Source of the DNA: Plasmodium coatneyi
Lineage: Eukaryota > Apicomplexa > Aconoidasida > Haemosporida > Plasmodiidae
Reading direction: 5' to 3'
DNA length: 64,000 nucleotides
Assembly: GCF_001680005.1 (NCBI RefSeq)
Contig: NC_033559.1
Span: forward strand, 1,364,001-1,428,000
Shown: positions 21,414 to 31,245 of the stretch, in pieces
Numbering within the stretch: the first letter of the stretch is position 1
Layout: the number at the start of each line of letters is the position of its first letter
Position numbers and translations under genes: made by a program
The notes under the pieces: generated by a model
The model's database searches: none
Seen by the model: only the letters and a program-made list of their open reading frames with translations
What the model was told of the DNA's origin: nothing

Positions 21414-22037
21414 ATGTTGCCCGCTGTGGCCTGTTTAAACGCATTTTTTTTTGTGTGGCTCATTTTTACCTTGTTGAAAAATAAACTGAGCTATAATACA
21501 AGCGAAAGACAAAATGGTCCTGTCGAAATTGGAGTGGTCCTGGGCTCCGGAGGTCACACATTCGAGATGTTACAGATATTGGAGCTCATCAAAGATGGCA
21601 ACATAAGTTTTCACTTCTTTTACGCAAATAATGACTTATTAAGTAGGGAAAAGGCAGAAAATGCTTTAAAGGAATACAAAAAGGATTTCTTTGCAATTCC
21701 AAGATGCCGAAATGTTGGCGAGTCGTACATACGGTCGTCAGTAAAACTATTTCTTGCATTCATTTATTGTTTATTTTTAACATACAGAATGAATAATATG
21801 AAAGTGTTGATGATGAATGGCCCAGGAACATGTCTGCCTGTTGCATTTTCCTTGCTATTCAGAAAATATTTTTTTTTTAAAAAAATAAAAATTGTTTATT
21901 TGGAAAGTGTTTGTAGAATATATTCCCTCTCCCTGACTGCAAAAATTTTGTATAATTTTTCAGATTTGTTTGTTGTTTTTTCTGAACATTTGCAGAAAAG
22001 GTACAAAAAGGCCAAGTATTATGGCTACTTGTTCTGA
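21414..22037 (+). CDS. ALG14: ALG14, membrane subunit of UDP-GlcNAc transferase
   Basis: A single exon of 207 residues starting at ATG. Residues 3-22 form a membrane anchor. GSGGHTFEML at 44-53 is the family's glycine-rich motif; later come MMNGPGTCLPV, IVYLESVCRIYSLSLT and the C-terminal YYGYLF. ALG14 anchors soluble ALG13 at the ER membrane; together they add the second GlcNAc to dolichol-PP-GlcNAc. Plasmodium keeps only ALG7, ALG13 and ALG14 of the lipid-linked oligosaccharide pathway and makes very short N-glycans, so this gene is one of the last steps retained. The very short distance to the upstream gene leaves little room for its own promoter. Confidence 0.93.
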   Translation: MLPAVACLNAFFFVWLIFTLLKNKLSYNTSERQNGPVEIGVVLGSGGHTFEMLQILELIKDGNISFHFFYANNDLLSREKAENALKEYKKDFFAIPRCRNVGESYIRSSVKLFLAFIYCLFLTYRMNNMKVLMMNGPGTCLPVAFSLLFRKYFFFKKIKIVYLESVCRIYSLSLTAKILYNFSDLFVVFSEHLQKRYKKAKYYGYLF

Positions 22038-23043
22038 CGCAGTTTCGCTGACCAAGGTGGTCTCGCTACCTGGCCCGTCTTTTTTCGCACTTTATCGTGT
22101 GTATATATTTGCGCTTCCCACTAGCGTTACCACTGTCATCACGTATGAACATACATGTTACATTCTTTTGCGACTGACAATCCTTACAACTGTGCGATGA
22201 AATTATCTTTTTTTTTTTTTTTTTATTAATTAAAATATTTCCCGCACTTTTTGAGGAATACGTAAAAAGAAAGCAAAACCTTTTGTGTGTTTTTTTTTTA
22301 AAATGTTAGCAAAATTGGTGTAGTACAAAAAAAGGAAAGTAACTTCTTGCATGAAGGGGTCTTCTCCATCTTAATTGAATACCATGTGGAACTGTTCACC
22401 AGGGGGGTGGTAAAAATAAGGTGGGTGAGACGCACACACGTGAGTGTACAACCATTTTGACGCGTACAGAAAGGAGGGCACAGTGTGTTTGTGTGTGTGC
22501 TTTTTCCAAAATGAAATTAAATTTACTCCTACGATTGGTGTTTTAAAATGTGGTGGAGGTCATGCACATGTACACACGCCCAAGTGAGTTTCAGTTTTTT
22601 CCACGAAATATTCGCCTGTATACGCAAAGCAACAACGTATTCGCAAAATTGTTTGAAGAACTGCACATATACATTTGCCCATTTTATTGCGTCCGTGCCA
22701 CGCTGTTCTCAAGTTAGGATGCGTTAAAAAAAGGGTTGTCATTAAAATGATTATAGCATAGCAAGTGTTCATTACCCTTGCGTAGGTAGCTCCTAATGTT
22801 CGTTATTTTTTTTCTTTTTTCTTGACGTGACGTATACCACGTGTAAATCATTCCTTAAGCGTTCCATCACGGAGGGTGTAAAATGCATTTTCTGTCAAAT
22901 CGTGGCGAATATATTTTAGCGTTTGCTTCCTATGAGAACACATTTTTTGCTTTTTAAATGTGACGTTTGTGGTAGTACCCCTATTTGGGGACATAACTTA
23001 TTCACCATGTTCTGCGTTTAAAATGTTTTAACTAGCTTTTTTT

Positions 23044-23077
<34 letters not shown>

Positions 23078-23586
23078 CCCTTGCTGTTCAGGTAAAAAAG
23101 TATTACAATTTCAGCTTTGTTCATAACATTTTTTGGCTTGTTATGAGCAAACAATCGCAACACTGCAAAAGTTCCCACCTTTTGGCATTCGAAGGATAGC
23201 GGCATTCGCGCGGAATAAAGGAACAACGTAGTTCAGAATAGGGCAAATAGAGGGGATAATTGCCCGAACCTTTGGGACAGCCTAAACAGTCGCACAACTG
23301 CGCGCCCCTTAAGCATATAGAGCTTTGTACAAAAATAGGCATCATTTGTAACTGCATTAGCATCCGCACGCACACACCGGGCGACCCATTTTGGCCATAT
23401 TGAAAGCGCCCAGGGGGAAGGTATTCATATGTACAGATATACATGCATATGTATACGGTGTGACGCAATTTACGCTTGTGCGAGGACCCTCTTGCGTATG
23501 CTTACAGAGGACGTAACAATAACAAGTAAAATGTGTTGTGGAAAAAAAAAAGGGGAAAAGTTGCCAGAAATTTCACGAAAAATGAC
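22038..23586. other. Intergenic spacer upstream of TKL3
   Basis: Contains T tracts at about 22208-22224 and 23046-23075 (about 30 T) and TG/CA-rich simple sequence near 22420-22500. Frames of up to 115 codons on either strand lack family features. Non-ATG codons extend the kinase frame upstream to 23533, but no ATG lies there in frame. Confidence 0.55.
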
Positions 23587-26500
23587 ATGGGAAAAAGAAC
23601 AAAATGGGAATATCGTTACTTAAAAACAAACAGAGGGGTATACATAGGAGGCATAAAAAATAAAAAAAAAAACGGATGGGGAATAGCAATTAACAATAAT
23701 GGAAACAAATACGAGGGGCTGTTCCAGAACGACCAGAAACATTTGGTTGGGTCGGAGCTTCTCTGCTGCTTGTACAGCCATAGCTACAAACAGAAAAAAG
23801 AAAATGTTGAACAAAATAGCGAAGACGAATTTGCACAAGGAAATGTCTGCCTTCATGATAATAGGTATATATACATAGGGGGGTACAAAGAAGGGAAAAG
23901 ACATGGGAATGGAATCTTAATTGACTACAACACGTATGCTATGTACAGCTGCATATTTCTGAGGAACGAAATAATATATAAAGATATTTTATTTTCCACG
24001 GTTAATAATTTTCCGCCCAAATGTGACAAGTACAGATTGACTGCGCCTTTTCAGGAGAAAGGAAGGGACAAGAAGGGGGGGACGCACAAAGCGCGTCCGC
24101 GCAGAAGAGATAGGATCAAAATGGAGGGAGCAGCCAAGGGGAGCGAATATGACTATAACGCAACAGATGAAGGCTCCCTTGACGGAGGCGCCGATGAAGA
24201 AGAAAGTCCCTCCAGTGGCAATTCCGAGGAAACTGGAAAGAGCAAAAGAGAGCGAGACGTGCATTCCTTCATAGAGAACCAGTACAAGTACAACATTTTC
24301 AGCTACGTCCACTTTTACCAACAGTTAGTGAAAAAAATAAAGAGGGAAAATTCGAGAGAGCTCTTTGCCCATTCTACACATAAAAGGGAAGTACACATTG
24401 GGGAGAGTAAATGGGAGAAGTTCCCAAAAAGTACGTTAAAAAGTGGGCAGGAGAAAAAAGACAGGAACAAGTTCTGCCCTAATGGTAGGAAGAGCAAACT
24501 CCCAGGTGGCACGTCTGCACAGAATGGTCCAATTGACGAACCACATAGTCAGAATCGCGAAAAGGAACAAACTGATAATTTTCACATTAAAAAAATTCAC
24601 AACAAATTTGAACATTTGGAAATGGAGAAGATGCTGGTGGAACCTCTTGGCAAAAACAAATGGGTAAATGATATTTCCAATGAGGGGACCACGCGTGATA
24701 CAGAGAAAGGTAGGTTAGAGACATATGAGGGAAGTGCAACTCGTGATGGTAGTGGATGCAGCAATAACTTGGCGCATGTTAATGGCGGAGGAGTTATTCA
24801 CGAAACGGATTTGCTTGAAAAGAGGGAGGAACTTCCCAATAATGAGGATCGTACCATATGTAATGGTGCAATTTTGATGAGCACACTGGGTGATAAGTTA
24901 CGGGACCCGGCCACTGCGGAAGATGGCATTTGCGTGATAGGGAAGGAAAACGTCGGTGGTATTGCCTCTGAGGGCAAACTCGCTAACGGCGGGGTCAGCC
25001 AGCAGAGTATGGAAACTCCCACCGTGGTGAGCAACATGGAAAGCGATGATTCCGTAGGAGAGGGTGGGGACGGGAATTGCTCTCACGCACCTTGTGTTGC
25101 CGTCACCCAGTTAAGAAGTGAGACGATGGGGCAACCCATCGGGGAGGAGCTCAGCACAAGCGGAGGTAGTAATGGCATCAATGGCAACAGTGGTGACGCG
25201 TTCCTGAGGGAAAAGACCAACACCGTGGGGGTAAATAATCACGGTTGTAAGGATACTGTGAGAAGTGTAAGCAGCGTGAGGGATGGCTCCGATCGTAGGC
25301 ATTCTCTGAGAGGGAGTCAAGACATGGAGACAACTGCACATAACAGGAAGAAGGTTAATCACAAAGTGGGCAAAGGTAATAGTAACCCATTTTTAAAACA
25401 AACAAGCGATGATGATCAGCTGAGGAAAGAAATAGAAAGTCTTCTTCCAAGATGGTTAAGGAAGAAGAAAAAAAAAAGGTGTCTGTCATGTGCACAGAAC
25501 TGTGTATACTGGGACGTATTTGAATTAAATTTTTTTTTTTTTTTTGTCGGAGTTCCAAAAAAGGCGATAGAAATTTTTATACGAAATGAGATGGATGGGT
25601 ATTGCCTAAAATATATGGAAGAGAAATTATTAAAACGCATGGGCGTAGACGATAGGGTAGTAAAAAAGTACGTTACACTGTGTGTGCAGTTTCTTTTACG
25701 ACTGAGGGAAAAGTATAAGTACAGAAAAAGGAGCAATAAATCAAATGGGAACATCCACGACGATGCATTCCTTCTGAGGAAGAACAAATTACACTACCTA
25801 AATTTAATAGGCAGGGGGGGGTATAGCAATGTTTACAGATGCATATACGGAGATAAGTTATTAACATACAATGATGATTATTTTCGCATGCAATATTCAG
25901 CTAACAATATAGCATTAAAAATATGTAATAATGAGAAGTATAGTTATGAGTTTTGCACCGAAATGGATATCTTGTCGACCTTAAGGCACCCTAACGTTTC
26001 CCTTTTTCTGGGTGCACTAAAATCCCCCCAAGGAATAGCCCTAGAATATATAAACTGTGGAAGCATATTTGACCTAATACATAAGCGTAAAGTAAAAATG
26101 AAATTAAGAGACATCCTTAAAATGGGCAAAGAAATTGCTGCCTTTATGTGCTTCCTCCACCATAAGGGTATTCTACATTGTGATTTAAAATCATCAAATA
26201 TTTTGCTCTCCATGTCGGGGCAAGTTAAAATCTGTGATTTTGGATTATCTGTACAGAACTTTACTCAGAAGCCGAGGTTTCTTGGAATTGTTGGTACCTA
26301 CCAGTGGACAGCTCCAGAAATTTTAAGAGGTGAAGGATACACTCCACAGGCAGACGTATATTCCTTTGGAGTAATCCTTTGGGAAATGCTACATAGACAG
26401 ATCCCCTTTCGGGAACTGAAACACCCCTTGGATATTATTGCATGCGTTGGCTATGCTAGAAAGCAGCTTCCCATCAGCAGAGCTATTCCACCCCCCGTGA

Positions 26501-26625
26501 GGTACATTCTGAAGAGGTGCCTGCATAGAAATAGGCACAAACGTAAGTCCTTTTTTTTTTGGTCCGAGTATCTGGACACGTTTAGTGAGACGTGCAGAGC
26601 GGCGAGCGTGGATCCTGCCCCCTAG
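23587..26625 (+). CDS. TKL3: Tyrosine-kinase-like protein kinase TKL3 with MORN repeats and SAM domain
   Basis: A single exon. I start it at the ATG at 23587 (MGKRTKWEYRYL); the frame extends 18 codons upstream only through a GTG. Product 1,012 residues. Two MORN motifs lie near 13-48 and 91-120 (GVYIGGIKNKKKNGWGIAI; YIYIGGYKEGKRHGNGILI). A long polar low-complexity region follows to about 600. A SAM-like domain is at about 645-710, and the kinase domain runs from about 735 to the C-terminus: glycine loop GRGGYSNVY, the Lys of IALKIC, catalytic loop HCDLKSSN, DFG, and GTYQWTAPE. The catalytic loop has Cys where most kinases have Arg, so this is a non-RD kinase, although the catalytic Asp, Lys and Asn are present. 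The domain set matches P. falciparum TKL3, which is reported to be active. Confidence 0.93.
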   Translation: MGKRTKWEYRYLKTNRGVYIGGIKNKKKNGWGIAINNNGNKYEGLFQNDQKHLVGSELLCCLYSHSYKQKKENVEQNSEDEFAQGNVCLHDNRYIYIGGYKEGKRHGNGILIDYNTYAMYSCIFLRNEIIYKDILFSTVNNFPPKCDKYRLTAPFQEKGRDKKGGTHKARPRRRDRIKMEGAAKGSEYDYNATDEGSLDGGADEEESPSSGNSEETGKSKRERDVHSFIENQYKYNIFSYVHFYQQLVKKIKRENSRELFAHSTHKREVHIGESKWEKFPKSTLKSGQEKKDRNKFCPNGRKSKLPGGTSAQNGPIDEPHSQNREKEQTDNFHIKKIHNKFEHLEMEKMLVEPLGKNKWVNDISNEGTTRDTEKGRLETYEGSATRDGSGCSNNLAHVNGGGVIHETDLLEKREELPNNEDRTICNGAILMSTLGDKLRDPATAEDGICVIGKENVGGIASEGKLANGGVSQQSMETPTVVSNMESDDSVGEGGDGNCSHAPCVAVTQLRSETMGQPIGEELSTSGGSNGINGNSGDAFLREKTNTVGVNNHGCKDTVRSVSSVRDGSDRRHSLRGSQDMETTAHNRKKVNHKVGKGNSNPFLKQTSDDDQLRKEIESLLPRWLRKKKKKRCLSCAQNCVYWDVFELNFFFFFVGVPKKAIEIFIRNEMDGYCLKYMEEKLLKRMGVDDRVVKKYVTLCVQFLLRLREKYKYRKRSNKSNGNIHDDAFLLRKNKLHYLNLIGRGGYSNVYRCIYGDKLLTYNDDYFRMQYSANNIALKICNNEKYSYEFCTEMDILSTLRHPNVSLFLGALKSPQGIALEYINCGSIFDLIHKRKVKMKLRDILKMGKEIAAFMCFLHHKGILHCDLKSSNILLSMSGQVKICDFGLSVQNFTQKPRFLGIVGTYQWTAPEILRGEGYTPQADVYSFGVILWEMLHRQIPFRELKHPLDIIACVGYARKQLPISRAIPPPVRYILKRCLHRNRHKRKSFFFWSEYLDTFSETCRAASVDPAP

Positions 26626-28072
26626 CGTATCGGTGCATTTGCACAGTTCGGTTTGTCATTGCGTTTGATTAGTTAACTTTGTCAGTGCGTTTGATCAGTT
26701 AACTTCCCATGCGTGTCTGCGCCACCGTGTTAGCACATTTTTAAGTGTCCCCCTTTTTGTTTTCGTCCTTTTTTAAGTATCCAGTAATGCCGTATATATA
26801 TTTATATATATATTTTTTTAAACCCCCCTTTGTTGCTTTACAAGCACGGGTGTAAGCACCGTTCGCAAACACGAATGGGAAGAAGGGCCCAGGTGGCTGC
26901 CCCCAATGGCGTTCAAAAGTTGTTAAGCAAACCGAACGGCTGCTCCTACTTTGTACAATTTTCAGCGTAAAGATGAACATGCAAGGGATGGACATAGGTG
27001 GTTATGTTGGGACGTGACGCCAATGAAGTCATCGGTGGAGGGTAACTTGGCTGCGCTGAAGCATGAGGCGTGTTGGTTGGCATGTTGGCCGGTGGGTTCA
27101 CCCTTACCCACAGAAGCTGCGTGTCCTTGTCGGAACGCCGACCTCGTAACGAACGTTGTGCTGGGAAGGCGGAAAATAAACACATACCGTATGGCATATA
27201 TAAATGCATAAACGTGTAGCAAGCTCATGCAGGAGCAAAGCGAAATAAATGAAGGGGGCCAAGTGTGTTAGGGAAAAGGTAAAGTTGGGGGAGGGAAAAG
27301 AAACTGAGATAAACGAACTACCGACTGACAGACCGTGCACTTTTTTTTTTAAAAAAAATATAAATGTAGGATGAGTAGAATGGCAGATCAAAAAAGAAGA
27401 AGCTCCCTTCTGCAAGGCTACAAGTGAATACCCCCCTCCTGCAACCGACTTTTCCCCCACGCGGAAGTGAATACCCGCATGGGAAGAAAAGTATGCGTGC
27501 TGACGACGGGGAGCGAACTTTTACGAGCGCAAAATGGTTTTAAAAGAATATATTTATTCGTGCAATGATTTTTTTCCACCAGTTGAGTGACGCTTAGAAG
27601 GTTTCCTCTTTTTTTTTTTTTTTTTTTTTTTTCTCTAGCCATTATGCTAGTTCCTCCCCTTATGGAAGAATAATTAACAAATAAGAACAAGAACAGCAAG
27701 TTCGCAAGTTCGAAAGGAGGCCCCCTTTTTGTTGTTGCGCTCTACGTGAAGATAGGCGTGACGATAAGTTGAACCCGTGCGTAGGGAAAAGTTTGTCATC
27801 CTGTAGGTGCAGTGCTCCACCGCAGGGGAAAACTCCATGTGGTACGCAACTCGTGTGGCTGACTTGTGCGTATAGGCGAAGTCCATCTGTGAAGAGGAAA
27901 GGAAATTCACGCAAGGCTACCTCAACAGAGGAATAAAGAGAAAGCTAAGAAGTTATCCTGATTGCTCCCCACCGGAGAGGACACCCACACCATTCAACCG
28001 TTTGGCGCTAAGTGAAGTTCTCTTTTTCCGGTCAGAAGGAGAGACCCCTCTTACCCCCCCCAAAAGAGCAGA
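26626..28072. other. Intergenic spacer
   Basis: Between TKL3 and asparaginyl-tRNA synthetase, both on the plus strand. It has a 26-bp direct duplication just after the TKL3 stop, TA-rich sequence near 26795-26818, and a T tract at 27608-27632. A minus-strand open frame at 27674-27877 is discussed in findings; otherwise nothing is recognised. Confidence 0.5.
26652..26703. repeat. 26-bp direct tandem duplication
   Basis: Two adjacent 26-bp copies (26652-26677 and 26678-26703) differ at two positions. They lie in the 3' flank of TKL3. Looks like a recent slippage or duplication product; no function inferred. Confidence 0.85.
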
Positions 28073-29830
28073 ATGGACATTCAAGTAGATGACGCAGTTT
28101 TACAAAAGGCCAAGGCGCTTCAACAAGCCAATGAAGAAGAGATAAAGTTGAAGAAGTTAAAACCACAATCGGAGGGGTTACTAAGTCCAAAGTGCAACCT
28201 CCTTGAGGTGACGGATAAGGGCTGTAGAAGTAGAGTACGAATCAGTAACGTGTTAAATGTTCCAAAAAGTGAAGCAGAATTTTGTGATTCTACCAGGAAA
28301 AATAAATATATAGACCAGATAATCACCGTGTGCGGTTGGAGCAAAGCTGTGAGGAAACAGGGAGGAGGAAGGTTCTGTTTTGTGAACCTAAATGATGGTT
28401 CTTGTCATTTAAATTTGCAGGTAATTGTAGATCAATCTATAGAAAACTATGAGAAGCTACTAAAGTGTGGGGTTGGGTGTTGCTTCCGTTTCACGGGAAA
28501 GTTAATAAAGTCCCCTGTCCAGAATGAAGAAAAAAAAGGACTCATAAAGGAAAACGTAGAACTGTCATTGAATGATAGTTCTATTCACAATTTTGAGATT
28601 TATGGGGAAAATTTAGATCCGCAGAAATATCCTCTTTCGAAGAAGAACCATGGAAAGGAGTTTTTACGAGAAGTAGCTCACTTACGACCACGTAGTTATT
28701 TCATTAGCTCAGTCATTAGGGTTAGAAACGCCCTTGCAATTGCTACTCACTTGTTTTTCCAGAGTAGGGGTTTTCTCTACATCCACACGCCGTTAATTAC
28801 TACATCTGATTGTGAAGGCGGTGGGGAAATGTTTACCGTAACGACCCTCTTAGGGGAAGACGCTGATTATGGTGCCATTCCTAGGGTGAGGAAGACAACC
28901 AAGGGGGGGACGAAGCGGGAAGATACGCATGCCGAAGGGGTACAGACAGGTGCTAATGCAAACCCATGTAACAGTGCAAATGGGGATGGCACGCACCCCG
29001 TACAATACCTGATCGATTATAAGAAGGACTTTTTCAGCAAACAGGCGTTCCTCACGGTGAGTGGCCAATTATCCCTAGAGAATCTGTGCTCCTCAATGGG
29101 TGATGTATACACCTTCGGACCCACCTTCCGAGCGGAAAATTCACACACATCTAGACATCTGGCTGAGTTTTGGATGATAGAACCAGAGATAGCCTTCGCA
29201 GATCTATATGACAACATGGAGTTGGCCGAGTCATACATTAAATATTGCATTGGGTATGTGCTCAACAACCACTTTGACGATATATACTATTTCGAGGAAA
29301 ATGTAGAGAAGGGGTTAATAAATCGGTTGAAAAACGTATTAACTGAAAAATTTGCAAAGATAACCTACACAAATGTGATCGACCTTCTGTTGCCCTACTC
29401 AGAGAAGTTCGATGTGCCAGTCAAGTGGGGAATGGACTTACAATCGGAGCATGAAAGGTTTGTGGCAGAACAGATTTTTAAAAAACCCGTCATTGTATAC
29501 AACTATCCTAAGGATTTAAAAGCTTTTTATATGAAGTTAAATGAGGATGGAAAAACAGTTGCCGCAATGGATGTGTTGGTACCGAAAATTGGCGAAGTTA
29601 TTGGTGGCTCCCAAAGAGAGGACAACTTAGAACTACTCGATAAAATGATTCTTGAGAAGAAACTAAACATGGAAAGCTACTGGTGGTACCGACAGTTGCG
29701 TAAGTTCGGTTCGCACCCTCACGCAGGTTTCGGCCTGGGGTTCGAGCGTCTCATTATGCTTGTCACCGGGGTGGACAATATAAAGGACACCATTCCCTTT
29801 CCTCGGTATCCTGGGCACGCCGAGTTCTAA
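28073..29830 (+). CDS. AsnRS: Asparaginyl-tRNA synthetase (class II), probably cytosolic
   Basis: A single exon of 585 residues. There is a short charged N-terminus with no obvious signal or transit peptide, then an OB-fold anticodon-binding domain (ITVCGWSKAVRKQGGGRFCF at about 83-102). The class II core has FQSRGFLYIHTPLITTSDCEG, motif 2 FGPTFRAENSHTSRHLAEFW and motif 3 GFGLGFERLIMLVTG near the C-terminus, which ends PFPRYPGHAEF. The motif 2 sequence and the ending fit asparagine rather than aspartate specificity. A Gly/Thr/Asn-rich insert of about 45 residues (about 271-315) interrupts the core before LTVSGQLSLE. The enzyme charges tRNA-Asn for protein synthesis. P. falciparum has, from memory, a second organellar AsnRS elsewhere; absence of a leader here points to the cytosolic one. 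Confidence 0.95.
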   Translation: MDIQVDDAVLQKAKALQQANEEEIKLKKLKPQSEGLLSPKCNLLEVTDKGCRSRVRISNVLNVPKSEAEFCDSTRKNKYIDQIITVCGWSKAVRKQGGGRFCFVNLNDGSCHLNLQVIVDQSIENYEKLLKCGVGCCFRFTGKLIKSPVQNEEKKGLIKENVELSLNDSSIHNFEIYGENLDPQKYPLSKKNHGKEFLREVAHLRPRSYFISSVIRVRNALAIATHLFFQSRGFLYIHTPLITTSDCEGGGEMFTVTTLLGEDADYGAIPRVRKTTKGGTKREDTHAEGVQTGANANPCNSANGDGTHPVQYLIDYKKDFFSKQAFLTVSGQLSLENLCSSMGDVYTFGPTFRAENSHTSRHLAEFWMIEPEIAFADLYDNMELAESYIKYCIGYVLNNHFDDIYYFEENVEKGLINRLKNVLTEKFAKITYTNVIDLLLPYSEKFDVPVKWGMDLQSEHERFVAEQIFKKPVIVYNYPKDLKAFYMKLNEDGKTVAAMDVLVPKIGEVIGGSQREDNLELLDKMILEKKLNMESYWWYRQLRKFGSHPHAGFGLGFERLIMLVTGVDNIKDTIPFPRYPGHAEF

Positions 29831-29921
29831 TCGGTCAATCGGTTAGACAACCAATCGGTTTAGATGCTTACGAAGGGAAGTGCCTTTTAACTGCCGTCCG
29901 GTTAAGTGCCTTTTTCCCCCT

Positions 29922-31245
29922 TCACTGCGTGTCTGCGAAAAAGATAGGCGCATCGGAGGGAGTCAACTTGTGGATGTCCTTTGCTAAAACTCCCCTCCTG
30001 GATCGGGGCTTCCCCTTCTTCCCCTCCCCCCCTGCGTTGCTCTCATTTTGCCTATATATGGCACTTAGCAGTTGTTCATTTTCTCGTTCCATTCTGCCTT
30101 CGTCCTGCATCGTATCATACAACAGAGCGTCGTCATTTTGGTCCTTGTTAAACTTGTTAAAGTGCTTTCCATTTTGTGTGAGCCTATCATCTGGAAGGTT
30201 GCTTCCCTGCGCTTGCGTAACGGAACTGAGTTTTTTCCCTACCCTTCTGGAGTATTCATTTGAGGCGTCCACCTGCGTTTCTATCGTCTGACTTAGTGAA
30301 GGTGCACCTAGCAAGTTCAGCGTCTCTCGCATATGTTGGGGAAGTGGAGATGAGACGGATACAACTCGACTGCATGCAGATTGGAAGGTCACACTTAAAC
30401 AATGCAGGTGTAGCATCAATTCGTTGTTTTTGCCCACATGGGGTAGTCTCTTCAATAACAACCGGTTGGTTTTTTCCACCTGGCCACCCACATTCCGGTA
30501 AGCGAAGAACCCATTTTTTTTCAACTTCTTCCACCCCCCAACGTATTCATTATCGCCCACGATGCAGGTGTAGAGAGAATAAAACACCAACGGCTTTATA
30601 AACTTTGCGTCTTTTGCTGTTGTGTGAATTTTCAACAGACTAAACTTATGCGTCTCATACGAAATGATGTTACTAATCACGTCATACTTCATCGTCTTTA
30701 GGTCTCTCACATGGTCCTGCTCGTTCGAGGGGACCATAATCCCTGAATTGGGTAAATATTTCAGGCCTAACTTGACTTGTACATTTTGCGCGTTTTCCAC
30801 GTGACCGTAGACTAACGCTAGGAAGGTATTCCCGTAGGTGTGATTTTTTATGAATTTATTTTTGCAGATAAGTAGGCACCCCCCTACATGGTTGTGTAGT
30901 TTGTATAAAACGTTTGCGCTTTCATGGTCGTCTAGGTTTAGTCCTTGGAGACTTTTTATTATGCTCTCCTTTTGCGGGGCTCGCCCGAAGGTGGACACTC
31001 CGTAGGCTTTGTTCACGACCAGGTAGTCATCATCCTGGTAGAGCAGTCTGCATAGTAATGGGTGGCAATGGTAGGAAGGTAGGATGGTAGTATGGTGTGA
31101 TATGATGAGCGGCACGACGTAGTGTGATTGTGGTGCGGTGTGGTGGGCGCAGTTCTTACGTCTTCTTCAAGTCAAGGGTAGACTTGCTCGCCTGCGAAAA
31201 CCTCCTCTTCAGGAAAAGCATCCCAATTCGACCGTTAATCTGCAT
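29922..31245 (-). CDS. Degenerate RluA-type pseudouridine synthase-like protein, two exons
   Basis: Exon 1 is 31245-31160, exon 2 is 31047-29922; GT-AG, phase 2, about 403 residues. Exon 1 encodes a basic N-terminus (MLFLKRRFSQASKSTLDLKK) that could be an organellar presequence. A splice-acceptor-like CAG inside the first two codons leaves a further upstream exon possible. Exon 2 opens with LLYQDDDYLVVNKAYGVSTFG, the RluA-family start. The segment aligned with the catalytic motif (usually H-R-L-D, then T-S-G) reads YKLHNHVGG, so the catalytic Asp is His. The later T-G-R-x-H-Q-I-R region reads TTAKDAKFIK. The fold is probably kept, ending with IVGDNEYVGGW, but rRNA/tRNA pseudouridylation seems unlikely. 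The last 130 residues are polar low-complexity sequence. It ends 91 bp from the convergent AsnRS gene. Confidence 0.78.

Noticed and set aside
23121..23468. A 115-codon minus-strand frame upstream of TKL3
   Set aside because: Cys/Tyr-rich sequence from simple TA/CA repeats; no splice or family support.
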